64,000 bases of DNA, taken from Tangfeifania diversioriginum. GTDB lineage: Bacteria > Bacteroidota > Bacteroidia > Bacteroidales > Prolixibacteraceae. The translations under genes were made by a program, and so were the position numbers. The number at the start of each line of letters is the position of its first letter. Positions within the stretch are counted from its first letter, which is position 1. A model generated the notes under the pieces. It saw only the letters and a list, made by a program, of their open reading frames with translations, had not been told where the DNA came from and ran no database searches. This document shows positions 19,009-26,609 of the stretch, piece by piece. Location: NCBI GenBank assembly GCA_945873105.1, contig CAMCBW010000032.1, positions 1 to 64,000 on the forward strand, read 5' to 3'.

Positions 19009-19352
19009 ATCTTGATTAAATCTTGCGCTTCAAAGATACGAAATAAATTTTTGGGTACTTTTAGAAGCTGTTTAAAATTGTTACACAGAGGATTTGTAAC
19101 TCCACAATGAAATTGAAGATAGTTTTGAAATTGTCGCTTGCCGTAATATTACTTGAGGAAAAAATGAGGTGCACTGAGAGAAAATCGCTTGCGATTTTCC
19201 AACTCTGTTTGACTCTGGGGTTTCTCTCATGGATTTACCCAATTGCAGAAATTGCTTTAAATCATTTGTTTTTGATTAACAGACAGTTATACTCTGTGTT
19301 ATAAATTTAAACAGTCTCATACGGCAAACCTTACAAATTGACAGTTATGGAG
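19009..19352. other. dapL-dapF divergent intergenic region with repeat remnants
   Basis: This 344-bp gap holds no gene I can support. It contains a hairpin with a 9-bp perfect stem and 2-nt loop (GAAAATCGC/GCGATTTTC, 19180-19199) that is not followed by a T-run. It also contains degenerate ctctgt...ggggtttctct and ctctgtgttat words (about 19203-19303) repeated with nearly the same spacing at 24915-25015. The promoters of dapL and dapF must lie here. Confidence 0.6.
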
Positions 19353-20222
19353 ATGAATTTTTTTGTCAAAACGCATGGACTTGGAAACGAATACATTGTA
19401 TTGGATCAGGCGGCCATTGATTTTGAAATGACCACTGAAAGGATTGTTCAGTTTTGCAACATCCATGTGGGCATTGGTTCTGACGGGATTTTACTGAAAG
19501 TCCCTACCGGGAAGGCCAATTTTGGATTGAGAATCCTCAACCCAGATGGTTCGGAAGCAGAGAAAAGCGGCAATGGACTCCGGATCTTCGCCAAGTACCT
19601 TTTTGATTATGGTTTTACCAACCTGAAAGAGTTTACCATCGATACCCTGGGCGGGGTGGTTACCGCACATGTGCTGGAACTCATCGATGGAAAGGCTTTT
19701 ATGATCAGGGTGGATATAGGGAAGGCCAATTTTGCCTCTGCTGAAATACCCGTCACCTTTCCGAAACAAACCTGTTTCGATGAACCCCTGATAATTGCAG
19801 GAAAGGAGTTCAACATCCATTGCGTATCAGTCGGTAACCCTCACTGCGTCATTTTGAGGGAGCACCTGGAGGAGGCAGAAATAAGGGAGTTTGGCACCCA
19901 TATTGAGAACCATCCCATGTTTCCCAACCGGATCAACGTACAGTTTGTGAAGGTACTCTCCCGTGATACGGTGGAGGCATTGATCTGGGAAAGAGGAGCC
20001 GGATTTACCCAGGCTTCCGGTAGCTCCTCCAGTGCGATCGCCGCAGTGCTGGTAAAGAAGGGACTCGTCGACAGGGCTATCACGGTTCGGATGCCGGGCG
20101 GTAGTTTGCAAATAACGGTGGATGAATCCTGGAATGTCCGTCTTACGGGCGAGGTGCGTGAAATTGCGAGCGGGATTCTCAGCAGGGAGCTGTTTTGGCA
20201 AGATTCGTGCAATTCGTTTTAA
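19353..20222 (+). CDS. dapF: Diaminopimelate epimerase-family protein with both catalytic Cys replaced by Ser
   Basis: The 289-residue protein aligns over its whole length with DapF: FFVKTHGLGNEY at the start, GSDGILL, ILNPDGSEAEKSGNGLR, SVGNPHCVI, WERGAGFTQASGSSSSA and MPGGSL. DapF interconverts LL- and meso-DAP with two cysteines acting as acid/base. In E. coli these are in QCGNGAR and ACGSGACA; here the matching positions are Ser72 (KSGNGLR, nt 19566-19568) and Ser222 (ASGSSSS, nt 20016-20018). ATG 19353 is chosen because it matches the family N-terminus; ATG 19347 two codons earlier is possible. Position between dapL and lysA supports a role in DAP/lysine synthesis, but whether it is an active epimerase is open. 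Family membership is firm; activity is uncertain. Confidence 0.85.
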   Translation: MNFFVKTHGLGNEYIVLDQAAIDFEMTTERIVQFCNIHVGIGSDGILLKVPTGKANFGLRILNPDGSEAEKSGNGLRIFAKYLFDYGFTNLKEFTIDTLGGVVTAHVLELIDGKAFMIRVDIGKANFASAEIPVTFPKQTCFDEPLIIAGKEFNIHCVSVGNPHCVILREHLEEAEIREFGTHIENHPMFPNRINVQFVKVLSRDTVEALIWERGAGFTQASGSSSSAIAAVLVKKGLVDRAITVRMPGGSLQITVDESWNVRLTGEVREIASGILSRELFWQDSCNSF

Positions 20223-20265
20223 TTCGTGCAATACTTTCTTAAATTTGCAGATTCAATTTTAAAAG

Positions 20266-21531
20266 ATGAACGAGAAGAAAATTCCATTTACCAAAGAAGA
20301 GCTAAAGGCAATCACAGAAAAATATCCAACCCCCTTTCACCTGTACGATGAGCTGGGTATGCGCGAATATGCCAGGAAATTCGTAAAAGCATTCTCCTGG
20401 AATCCAGGGTTTAAAGAGTACTATGCAATCAAGTCTGCCCCAAACCCCTTTCTGATGAAAATCCTCAGGGAAGAAGGCTTTGGAATCGACTGCAGTTCAA
20501 TGGCGGAACTGGTTCTTGCAGAAAAAGTAGGGATGCGCGGCGAAGAGATCATGTTCACCTCCAACGATACCCCGGCCTATGAATACCAAAAGGCCATTGA
20601 GCTGGGAGCCATCATCAACCTCGATGATTTCGGCCATATCAAATACCTTGAAGAGCAGGTGGGTCTGCCCGAGCTGGTTTGTTTCAGGTACAACCCGGGA
20701 GCCCTCAAGGAGGGAAATGCTATCATTGGCCATCCCGAGGAGGCAAAATATGGCTTTACCCGCGAACAGCTTTTCGAGGGTTATAAGATTTTACGCGACA
20801 AGGGAATCAAACGATTCGGTATTCATACCATGGTCGCTTCCAATGAATTGAATCCGGATTACTTCGTAGAGACTGCCCATATTTTGTTTGAACTCATCGT
20901 CGAACTCTACCAAACGCTGGGTATTCGCTTCGAATTTGCCAACCTGGGCGGTGGAATTGGAATTCCCTACAAGCCTGATCAACAGGCTGTTGATTTGGAC
21001 AAGATGAGCGAAGGTATCCAGGCTGGGTACAATCAGTACATTGTGGCCAATAGCCTCGATCCGCTCAAGATCTATTTTGAATCCGGCCGGGCCATTACCG
21101 GTCCTTTTGGATTCCTGGTCTGCAAGGTGCTTCACATCAAAAATACCTACAAAAAGTATGCAGGATTGGATGCCTCTATGGCCAACCTGATGCGTCCAGC
21201 ACTTTACGGATCCTACCACCATATTTCGGTGCTGGGCAGGGATGAAAATCCTTCCAAATTCATGTACGACGTAACAGGATCACTCTGTGAAAACAACGAC
21301 AAATTTGCCATCAACCGGGTGCTTCCCAAGATGGAGCCAGGCGATCTGGTGGTGATTCACGATACCGGTGCCCATGGACATGCCATGGGATTCAATTACA
21401 ATGGCAAGCTGCGTTCAGCAGAATTGCTCCGCCGTGAAAACGGGGAGGTAGTGGTCATTCGTCGTGCCGAGACACTCGATGACTACTTTGCGACCCTGAA
21501 TTTTGGAACCCTTCCGAATTTTAAAGTTTAG
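20266..21531 (+). CDS. lysA: Diaminopimelate decarboxylase-family protein (atypical subgroup)
   Basis: This 421-residue fold-type III PLP decarboxylase has an N-terminal alanine-racemase-like barrel with the PLP lysine in YYAIKSAPNP, then LGGGIGIPY (phosphate loop), YFESGRAITGPFG, and a C-terminal domain. LysA removes the D-centre carboxyl of meso-DAP to give lysine. Deviations from textbook LysA: the HxHxGS segment is GIHTMVASNE, and the active-site C-E-S-G-D motif reads C-E-N-N-D (GSLCENNDKFAINR), with DTGAHGHAMGFNYNGKLR after it. I recall this as a coherent subgroup in anaerobes that is routinely annotated as LysA. It starts 43 bp after the dapF-like gene and is probably cotranscribed with it. 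A related amino-acid decarboxylase specificity is possible. Confidence 0.85.
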   Translation: MNEKKIPFTKEELKAITEKYPTPFHLYDELGMREYARKFVKAFSWNPGFKEYYAIKSAPNPFLMKILREEGFGIDCSSMAELVLAEKVGMRGEEIMFTSNDTPAYEYQKAIELGAIINLDDFGHIKYLEEQVGLPELVCFRYNPGALKEGNAIIGHPEEAKYGFTREQLFEGYKILRDKGIKRFGIHTMVASNELNPDYFVETAHILFELIVELYQTLGIRFEFANLGGGIGIPYKPDQQAVDLDKMSEGIQAGYNQYIVANSLDPLKIYFESGRAITGPFGFLVCKVLHIKNTYKKYAGLDASMANLMRPALYGSYHHISVLGRDENPSKFMYDVTGSLCENNDKFAINRVLPKMEPGDLVVIHDTGAHGHAMGFNYNGKLRSAELLRRENGEVVVIRRAETLDDYFATLNFGTLPNFKV

Positions 21532-21558
21532 ATCGGATAATCCATCATTCAAACTATC

Positions 21559-21704
21559 TTGTCCGGAGGGCAATAATAGCAATAGAAAACAATTACAATC
21601 AAATCGATTGTCCCTTGGGACATTAATAGAGAATCTATTTATCCCCTGGGGGAAATCGGTTTTCATGATTTTCCGTTTCTATTGATATTTATCTCCTATG
21701 GAGA
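21559..21704. repeat. REP-like cluster of short palindromes
   Basis: The 206-bp gap between the lysA-like gene and the glycosyltransferase contains short palindromes about 40-50 bp apart: TTGTCCGGAGGGCAA (21559-21573, imperfect), TGTCCC-TT-GGGACA (21609-21622), TCCCC-T-GGGGGA (21652-21663) and TCTCC-TAT-GGAGA (21692-21704). They are separated by AT-rich words such as AATAG and GAAAAC. It looks like a degenerate palindromic intergenic repeat. No gene is seen here. Confidence 0.55.
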
Positions 21705-21737
21705 AGAAATGGTTGGAACCTTCAATTAAAATACATC

Positions 21738-22619
21738 GTGAAAGTTTGTGGTTTTAGTTTTGTCAAGAATGGGGTAAAGTTCGATTACCCGATCGTTGAG
21801 GCCATCACCTCCATTCTGCCTGTCTGTGACCATTTCATTGTGGCAGTAGGCGACTGCAATGACGGTACAAGAGAATTGATCGCATCCATCGGATCTGATA
21901 AAATCGAAATCATCGACACCATCTGGGATCCAGCCCTCAAAGAAAAGGGTCGGGTACTTGCCGCTGAAACCAACAAGGCCTTTGATGCCATCCCGGCAGC
22001 ATACGATTGGTGCTTCTACATCCAGGCTGACGAGGTGGTACACGAAAAATACCTTCCGGTGATCCGAACAGCCATGGAAGAGCAGATCTCCAACAAGTCC
22101 GTTGATGGACTCATCTTCAATTACACCCATTTTTACGGTACCTATGATTACGTGGCAGATTCACGCCGTTGGTACCGCAGTGAGATTCGAATCATTCGCA
22201 ACGATAAAAGAATTCGTTCCTGGAACGATGCGCAGGGATTCAGGTGGGAGGATGCGCGCAAATTGAAGGGGGTATTTGTAGGAGCTTCAGTCTACCATTA
22301 CGGCTGGGTTCGTCCTCCAAAGCAGATGCAGGAGAAGGTGGACGAAAGCAAGAAGTACTGGCTGCCGGACTCCAAGCACATCCAGACCATCAACCAGAGT
22401 GCTGAGGAGTATGACTATGCTCAATCGATCGATAGCCTTACCCGCTTCAGGGAAAGCCATCCTGCAGTAATGCAGAAACGGTTGCAACAACTGAACTGGC
22501 ATCCTGAACTATCGGAAAAGCGAAAGAAATTTACCGTAAGGTACTTCGTTCTCTACTGGTTTGAACAGCTATTCCATTACAGACCATTTGAGAACAAGCA
22601 CTTTGTAGAGATCAATTAA
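21738..22619 (+). CDS. Glycosyltransferase family 2-like protein
   Basis: The 293-residue product starts with KVCGFSFVKNGVKFDYPIVEAI and has a nucleotide-binding-type N-terminal half: ILPVCDHFIVAVGDCNDGT, followed by a candidate metal-binding site WCFYIQADEVVH (the D-E pair in the place of a DxD motif). The second half is rich in aromatic and basic residues (SRRWYRSEIRIIR, SVYHYGWVRPPKQM). This fits a GT-A fold family 2 glycosyltransferase acting on a cytoplasmic or membrane-linked acceptor; donor and acceptor are unknown. The start is GTG at 21738; there is no nearby in-frame ATG. It stands alone between repeat-rich gaps. Confidence 0.7.
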   Translation: MKVCGFSFVKNGVKFDYPIVEAITSILPVCDHFIVAVGDCNDGTRELIASIGSDKIEIIDTIWDPALKEKGRVLAAETNKAFDAIPAAYDWCFYIQADEVVHEKYLPVIRTAMEEQISNKSVDGLIFNYTHFYGTYDYVADSRRWYRSEIRIIRNDKRIRSWNDAQGFRWEDARKLKGVFVGASVYHYGWVRPPKQMQEKVDESKKYWLPDSKHIQTINQSAEEYDYAQSIDSLTRFRESHPAVMQKRLQQLNWHPELSEKRKKFTVRYFVLYWFEQLFHYRPFENKHFVEIN

Positions 22620-22626
22620 AAGGATT

Positions 22627-22758
22627 GAGGGACTTAGAGACTGGAAGACTAAGGGAGCGCTTCAATTGAGATTTATGTGTATCCAATTGTTCAAGTAGGA
22701 ACTGAATGCAAAAACACCCCACTCCCTAAGTCCCCAAGTCCCTAAGTCTCTTAGTCCG
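22627..22758. repeat. Inverted pair of CCCTAAGTCTCT-family short repeats
   Basis: Left arm 22627-22657 carries GAGGGACTTAGAGACT words and right arm 22721-22758 carries the complementary TCCCTAAGTCTCTTAGTCC words, so the two arms could pair across about 63 bp. Same vocabulary as the tracts at 17700, 24201 and 59708. Confidence 0.7.
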
Positions 22759-22767
22759 TATCAAATA

Positions 22768-23355
22768 ATGCCAAAAAGAATATCTATGTATGCAAGCGAC
22801 GATCTCAAAAAAGCCCTCGAAGTGCTCCGCCAGGGAGGAGTAATTCTCTACCCAACCGATACAGTTTGGGGAATCGGCTGCGATGCTACCAATCTCGAGG
22901 CGGTGAAACGGATTTACGAAATCAAACAGCGGGAGGATGCCAAAAGCATGTTGGTGTTGATGGAGAACCCCAACATGCTCAATTCTTATGTGCGGGAGGT
23001 TCCCGAAGTGGCCTGGCAACTGATCGAAGTGACCGACAAACCGTTGACCATCATCTATCCGGGGGCAAAAAATGTAGCCGCCAACCTCGTTGCGGCAGAC
23101 GGATCTTTGGGAATCAGGGTGACAACAGAGTTATTCACAGAGCATCTCATTCAGCGTTTTCGACGCCCTATCGTATCTACTTCTGCCAACCTGTCGGGAA
23201 AGCCAACCCCACAGAACTTTGATGAGGTAGACGAAGAGATCAAATCGGCGGTTGATTATGTAGTGGAATACCGCCAGGAGGAGCGTAGCAAAAATACTCC
23301 CTCTTCTATTGTTAAATTGGGCGTTGGGGGAGAAATACAGATAATTAGGCCTTAG
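22768..23355 (+). CDS. tsaC: L-threonylcarbamoyladenylate synthase (Sua5/YciO/YrdC family)
   Basis: The 195-residue YrdC-domain protein has VILYPTDTVWGIGCDATN near the start, KQREDAKSMLVLM (the Lys-x-Arg and Ser-x-x-x-Val substrate-binding segment), LGIRV and PIVSTSANLSG. Sua5/TsaC makes threonylcarbamoyl-AMP from Thr, bicarbonate and ATP for the t6A37 modification of ANN-decoding tRNAs. The length corresponds to the single-domain TsaC form without the C-terminal Sua5 domain. A YciO-type paralogue cannot be ruled out. The stop overlaps the stop of the convergent GIN-domain gene by 4 bp. Confidence 0.85.
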   Translation: MPKRISMYASDDLKKALEVLRQGGVILYPTDTVWGIGCDATNLEAVKRIYEIKQREDAKSMLVLMENPNMLNSYVREVPEVAWQLIEVTDKPLTIIYPGAKNVAANLVAADGSLGIRVTTELFTEHLIQRFRRPIVSTSANLSGKPTPQNFDEVDEEIKSAVDYVVEYRQEERSKNTPSSIVKLGVGGEIQIIRP

Positions 23356-24068
23356 TTCTTTCCCTCCTTTACCTTTCCTGACCCCACAATGGTTGATTCA
23401 ATGGCAGGATTTCCAACATAAGTCACATCTCCTGATCCGACAATTTTGCACTTTAGGTTGTCCAACGCATGAACAGAACAACTGGCAGACCCTGCTATGA
23501 TTACATCTGCCAGTTTGCTCTTAAGTCCGGAAGCCGAGATGCTACCCGATCCGGAGAGGATCATTTTGAACTCTGAAACTGTTCCCTCGCCCGAAAGTTG
23601 GATCTTTCCCGATCCCGATAAGGTGGCCGAAAGTTTTTCAGCTTTTAGGTCTGAAAGCCTGATGACGCCACTTCCACCAACATAAAGGTCAAGTATTCTG
23701 GAGTTTATTGGTTCGTTCGCTACAATTGAACCGGAACCCGATTGGGAAAGTTCGTCGATCTGAGGCATGGAAATGGTAATTTCCACATCGCCCGGTGACC
23801 ATTTGGAATCAAACCAGGCATCAGTTGGGTAGCGAATGGTTAATTTCCGTTTGACCACCTCCACCACCAGCTTATCGATGGTGGCCTGTTTTGCCGTTAC
23901 GGTAACCGATTGAATGCTGTCCTGTTTCAGGATGAGTTTCGCATCGTTTTTGAGCGAGATCTCGGTGAATGCAGGAAGATCGTATTTTACAGTTTTTTGT
24001 GCGATGACCAATTGTGATGCGACAACACAAAGTGGTAAAAAGAGTGCAAGTCGAAGATTTTTCATCAT
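23352..24068 (-). CDS. Exported head-GIN-domain (DUF2807) protein
   Basis: This 238-residue protein has a signal peptide (start MMKNLRLALFLPLCVVASQ, cleavage near VIAQ) and a repetitive beta-helical DUF2807/head-GIN domain. Typical elements are FTEISLKNDAKLILKQ, the VEITISMPQIDEL segment and repeated SGSGxI turns (LSQSGSGSI, GGSGVI, LSGSGKI, LSGSGSI, VGSGDV, VGSGKV). The family is called putative auto-transporter adhesin, but its function in this phylum is not established. Cellular location is inferred to be periplasmic or outer surface. Confidence 0.8.
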   Translation of the reverse strand: MMKNLRLALFLPLCVVASQLVIAQKTVKYDLPAFTEISLKNDAKLILKQDSIQSVTVTAKQATIDKLVVEVVKRKLTIRYPTDAWFDSKWSPGDVEITISMPQIDELSQSGSGSIVANEPINSRILDLYVGGSGVIRLSDLKAEKLSATLSGSGKIQLSGEGTVSEFKMILSGSGSISASGLKSKLADVIIAGSASCSVHALDNLKCKIVGSGDVTYVGNPAIESTIVGSGKVKEGKN

Positions 24069-24200
24069 GATTGTTATTGTTTGATTATCGTACTTCTTTA
24101 TTAATTAATATCTGACCTTAAATAATTTGACCTAATTACGGGGATGCAATCCATCTGGCTGCTCATGGTTGTTTCTATGTTAGCGTAGACACTCATCTTC

Positions 24201-24293
24201 ACCTCCCTATTCCCTAAGTCCCTAATTCCCTAAGTCTCTAAGTCCCTCAGTCTCTAAGTCCCTCAGTCCCTCAGTCTCTCAGTCTCTCAGTCA
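24201..24293. repeat. AAGTCCCT/CAGTCTCT short-period repeat tract
   Basis: About 93 bp of 8-bp words (TCCCTAAG, TCTCTAAG, TCCCTCAG, TCTCTCAG) fill much of the gap between the GIN-domain gene and rimM. Same vocabulary as 17700-17785. Confidence 0.8.
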
Positions 24294-24337
24294 ATCCAAG
24301 GCTTAGTAGCCCCTTCAAACATTTCAAACTTTCCTTT

Positions 24338-24877
24338 TTATTCCAAATACAACTCAATCAACCCCTCGGGACAATCCAGGTGCAGTTCTTTCTTCTCCTC
24401 ATCAAATTGTAGGATAATATCTTCCGAGAAAGGAATCAATACTTCCTTCCCTTTGAAGTCAACCGTAAGAACAACATTTCCGGAAAAGTTGTCGGTCTGG
24501 GTGATTCGCCCCAATTTCCCCTGCTGCTGGTCGAAAACTGTAACCCCGATCAGTTCATCCATTGCTCCTTCATCCTCCTCTGGCTTGTCAACATCCTTGT
24601 GGAGGTAGATCTTGCATCCGCAGTAGGGGCGAACTTTCTCGATGGTGTCAAGATCATCAAAAGCGAGGGAGAGGGTGGTAGGAGTGCGAAAATTGATGCC
24701 CCCTTCCGAGACAAAAAAGGGCACTAGTCCGCCCTCCGCTTCAACCAAAAGGTAGTCGGAATCGGCCAGAAAATCGTCATAACCCTCGGCAATCTCCAGA
24801 ATAACATCTCCTTTTAAGCCATGAGGCTTGAGGATGGTACCAACTGGGAAATGATCATTTATATCGAGAAGGTCCAT
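24338..24877 (-). CDS. rimM: Ribosome maturation factor RimM
   Basis: The 179-residue protein has the N-terminal RimM barrel (FPVGTILKPHGLKGDVIL, a variant of the GxIxKPHGLKGE motif) and a C-terminal PRC-barrel (LIGVTVFDQQQGKLGRITQ, FKGKEVLIPFSEDIILQFD). RimM binds S19 and assists late maturation of the 30S head. It lies downstream of rpsP on the same strand, the usual rpsP-rimM order, but a terminator hairpin and a 224-bp gap separate them. trmD and rplS, often next in this operon, do not follow. Confidence 0.95.
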   Translation of the reverse strand: MDLLDINDHFPVGTILKPHGLKGDVILEIAEGYDDFLADSDYLLVEAEGGLVPFFVSEGGINFRTPTTLSLAFDDLDTIEKVRPYCGCKIYLHKDVDKPEEDEGAMDELIGVTVFDQQQGKLGRITQTDNFSGNVVLTVDFKGKEVLIPFSEDIILQFDEEKKELHLDCPEGLIELYLE

Positions 24878-24914
24878 GTTGGATTTATTTTATGAAGCTG
24901 TAAGGAGACTTTCT

Positions 24915-25015
24915 CTCTGTGTAACTCCGGGGTTTCTCTTGTAAAGATAATCAATGGTAGAAATATCAAATCGCACAATATTTTCGAATAATAGAAAATT
25001 TATTCTCTGTGTTAT
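24915..25015. repeat. Degenerate ctctgtgtaactcc...ctctgtgttat repeat
   Basis: The words ctctgtgtaactccggggtt and ctctgtgttat occur here about 76 bp apart, and near-identical words occur about 75 bp apart at 19203-19303. On the minus strand they read as ACACAGAG-type words. The element lies between rimM and the rpsP terminator. Confidence 0.5.
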
Positions 25016-25037
25016 TTTTAACAAAAATAGCAAATAA

Positions 25038-25066
25038 AAAAGCGATGGTTGTGCACCATCGCTTTT
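25038..25066 (-). terminator. Rho-independent terminator of rpsP
   Basis: A 12-bp perfect stem (AAAAGCGATGGT / ACCATCGCTTTT) with a 5-nt loop is followed on the minus strand by a T-rich run, 35 bp after the rpsP stop. Confidence 0.85.
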
Positions 25067-25101
25067 ATTCTTTAACCGGTTCGATCCGGTTCAAATGTTG
25101 G

Positions 25102-25659
25102 TTATACCTCAGTATTCTCCTCTGCAGCCTCAACTTCTGCTTCAGGAGTGGCAACCTCTTCTTCAACTGGGGCAGGGGCAGGGTTCTTTGCAGCAGCTGC
25201 GGCAGCATTGCGCTTGGCGATCTCTGCCAGACGTGCTTCGTTTACTTTTGCTTCGGCTTTTAACCTTGCCTTTTTCTCATCCAATTGGGTACTGGTAAGT
25301 TTCTCTTTGGAGGCTTGAACTTTGGCTGTTTTTTCCTTCATCCAGGCTTCAAATTTTACCTCTGCATCAGCTTCGCTGAAAGCTCCTTTTTTAGCACCTT
25401 CCAAAAGGTGTTTTTTCATCATCACCCCTTGCTGAGAAAGGATGGAACGGGTGGTATCTGTTGGCTGAGCGCCCTTGAAAAGCCAGTCGATGGCTTTGTC
25501 AAAGTCAAGATCGATGGTGGCAGGATTAGTGTTTGGATTGTAAGAACCGATCCTTTCAATAAACCTGCCATCTCGTGGCGCCCTGCTGTTTGCTACCACA
25601 ATGTGGTAGTAGGCATGTTGCTTGCGGCCATGCCTGGCCAAACGAATCTTTACTGACAT
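25102..25659 (-). CDS. rpsP: 30S ribosomal protein S16 with long acidic/Ala-rich tail
   Basis: Residues 1-80 are a standard S16 ([46 protein letters not shown]). Residues about 85-185 form a charged helical extension that ends in an Ala/Pro/Glu-rich stretch ([20 protein letters not shown]). S16 is a primary-to-secondary binding protein of the 30S body. C-terminal extensions are common in S16 of this phylum; its role is unknown. A minus-strand TAnnTTTG-type -10 element is present at 25700-25707 (CAAAGGTA on the plus strand), upstream of the start. Confidence 0.95.
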   Translation of the reverse strand: MSVKIRLARHGRKQHAYYHIVVANSRAPRDGRFIERIGSYNPNTNPATIDLDFDKAIDWLFKGAQPTDTTRSILSQQGVMMKKHLLEGAKKGAFSEADAEVKFEAWMKEKTAKVQASKEKLTSTQLDEKKARLKAEAKVNEARLAEIAKRNAAAAAAKNPAPAPVEEEVATPEAEVEAAEENTEV

Positions 25660-25757
25660 ACAGTTTAACTCTTTTAATATTTATTAATAAAACGAGGGGC
25701 AAAGGTACAATATTTCTTCGAAATAAAAATTGTAGTTTTGTGTTCAAATATTTAGCG

Positions 25758-26474
25758 ATGAAAAAACATTCACTGACAACCTTCACGGTAGTTTTATTTT
25801 TACTGGGTGCCATCACCTCCTGCAACAAGTCAGAAGTCACGCAAGAAGTTTTCGTTGATTCTTACATTCATTCCTACCCTGGCCTTACAGGTGCTCCTGT
25901 ATATGCCATGATGCATACAGCCTACAGCTTCTCCATGATCAATAGCATTGGTGTCACTGGTTCCACGAGTCCGGCAAGTCAACTGGTGCCTTTTTCTCCG
26001 GATGGATTGTCATTCTACAACAAGCCTGATTCTGCAGCTTACAAGACGACAGTTCCAGCTGCAGAGACCTTTACCTACAATGTCATTTTCAGTGATGGTA
26101 CCCTCGCCACAAGGTCCAATTCTACTGGCACCAAAGCAGTCGCACCGGTACAGCAACTTGCAGTGAATAAAACCCCGGCAGCTGCGCCTACCGACCTTAC
26201 TTTAACCTGGAAGGCAGCCCCTAGCGCAGAAGCATACAAGGTTCGTATTTTTTACCAGGATCCGGCTATATCCTCGAAAACCCTGATTTATGAATCCAAT
26301 TTTCTGGTTCCGAAGGACAATGCCACTGATTTATCTATCCCTTTTCCCCTGAATGGCTTAACGCTGTATGCTTTGACGGATTTGTTTTTTGAAGTCTCCG
26401 CCTTTATATTTGAGGAGGGCAAAGACACCTACCAGTCGGTTAGTATTGTTCAAATTAGATATTCGGACAAATAA
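25758..26474 (+). CDS. Lipoprotein of unknown function
   Basis: The 238-residue protein starts MKKHSLTTFTVVLFLLGA and has a lipobox-like ITSC (Cys about 24) followed by NKSE, so it is probably a lipoprotein. The N-terminal half has no family I recognise; the C-terminal half (about residues 145-235; LTLTWKAAPSAEAYKVRIFYQD) looks like a fibronectin type III-like beta-sandwich. ATG 25758 is chosen because it gives the signal peptide; upstream in-frame starts would run into rpsP. A -10 element TAGTTTTG lies at 25733-25740. It is followed by a terminator, so it is monocistronic. Confidence 0.75.
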   Translation: MKKHSLTTFTVVLFLLGAITSCNKSEVTQEVFVDSYIHSYPGLTGAPVYAMMHTAYSFSMINSIGVTGSTSPASQLVPFSPDGLSFYNKPDSAAYKTTVPAAETFTYNVIFSDGTLATRSNSTGTKAVAPVQQLAVNKTPAAAPTDLTLTWKAAPSAEAYKVRIFYQDPAISSKTLIYESNFLVPKDNATDLSIPFPLNGLTLYALTDLFFEVSAFIFEEGKDTYQSVSIVQIRYSDK

Positions 26475-26492
26475 ATACAATTTCCCCATTTG

Positions 26493-26520
26493 AAAGGTGC
26501 CATTTTGGTGCCTTTTTTTT
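26493..26520 (+). terminator. Rho-independent terminator
   Basis: A 10-bp stem AAAGGTGCCA/TGGTGCCTTT (two G-U pairs in RNA) with a 3-nt loop and a run of T residues, 19 bp after the lipoprotein stop. Confidence 0.75.
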
Positions 26521-26609
26521 GCTTGCCATACACTTTTGATTATCTTTAAACCAATCGCTCCTGAAGTAGGGAGAATCTCTTTTTTTCTATCAGTCAACGT
26601 CTTCCACCC

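Noticed and set aside
19107-19304. 65-codon frame in the dapL-dapF gap with a hydrophobic C-terminal half
   Set aside because: It runs through repeat remnants and a hairpin and has no recognisable homology or start context.
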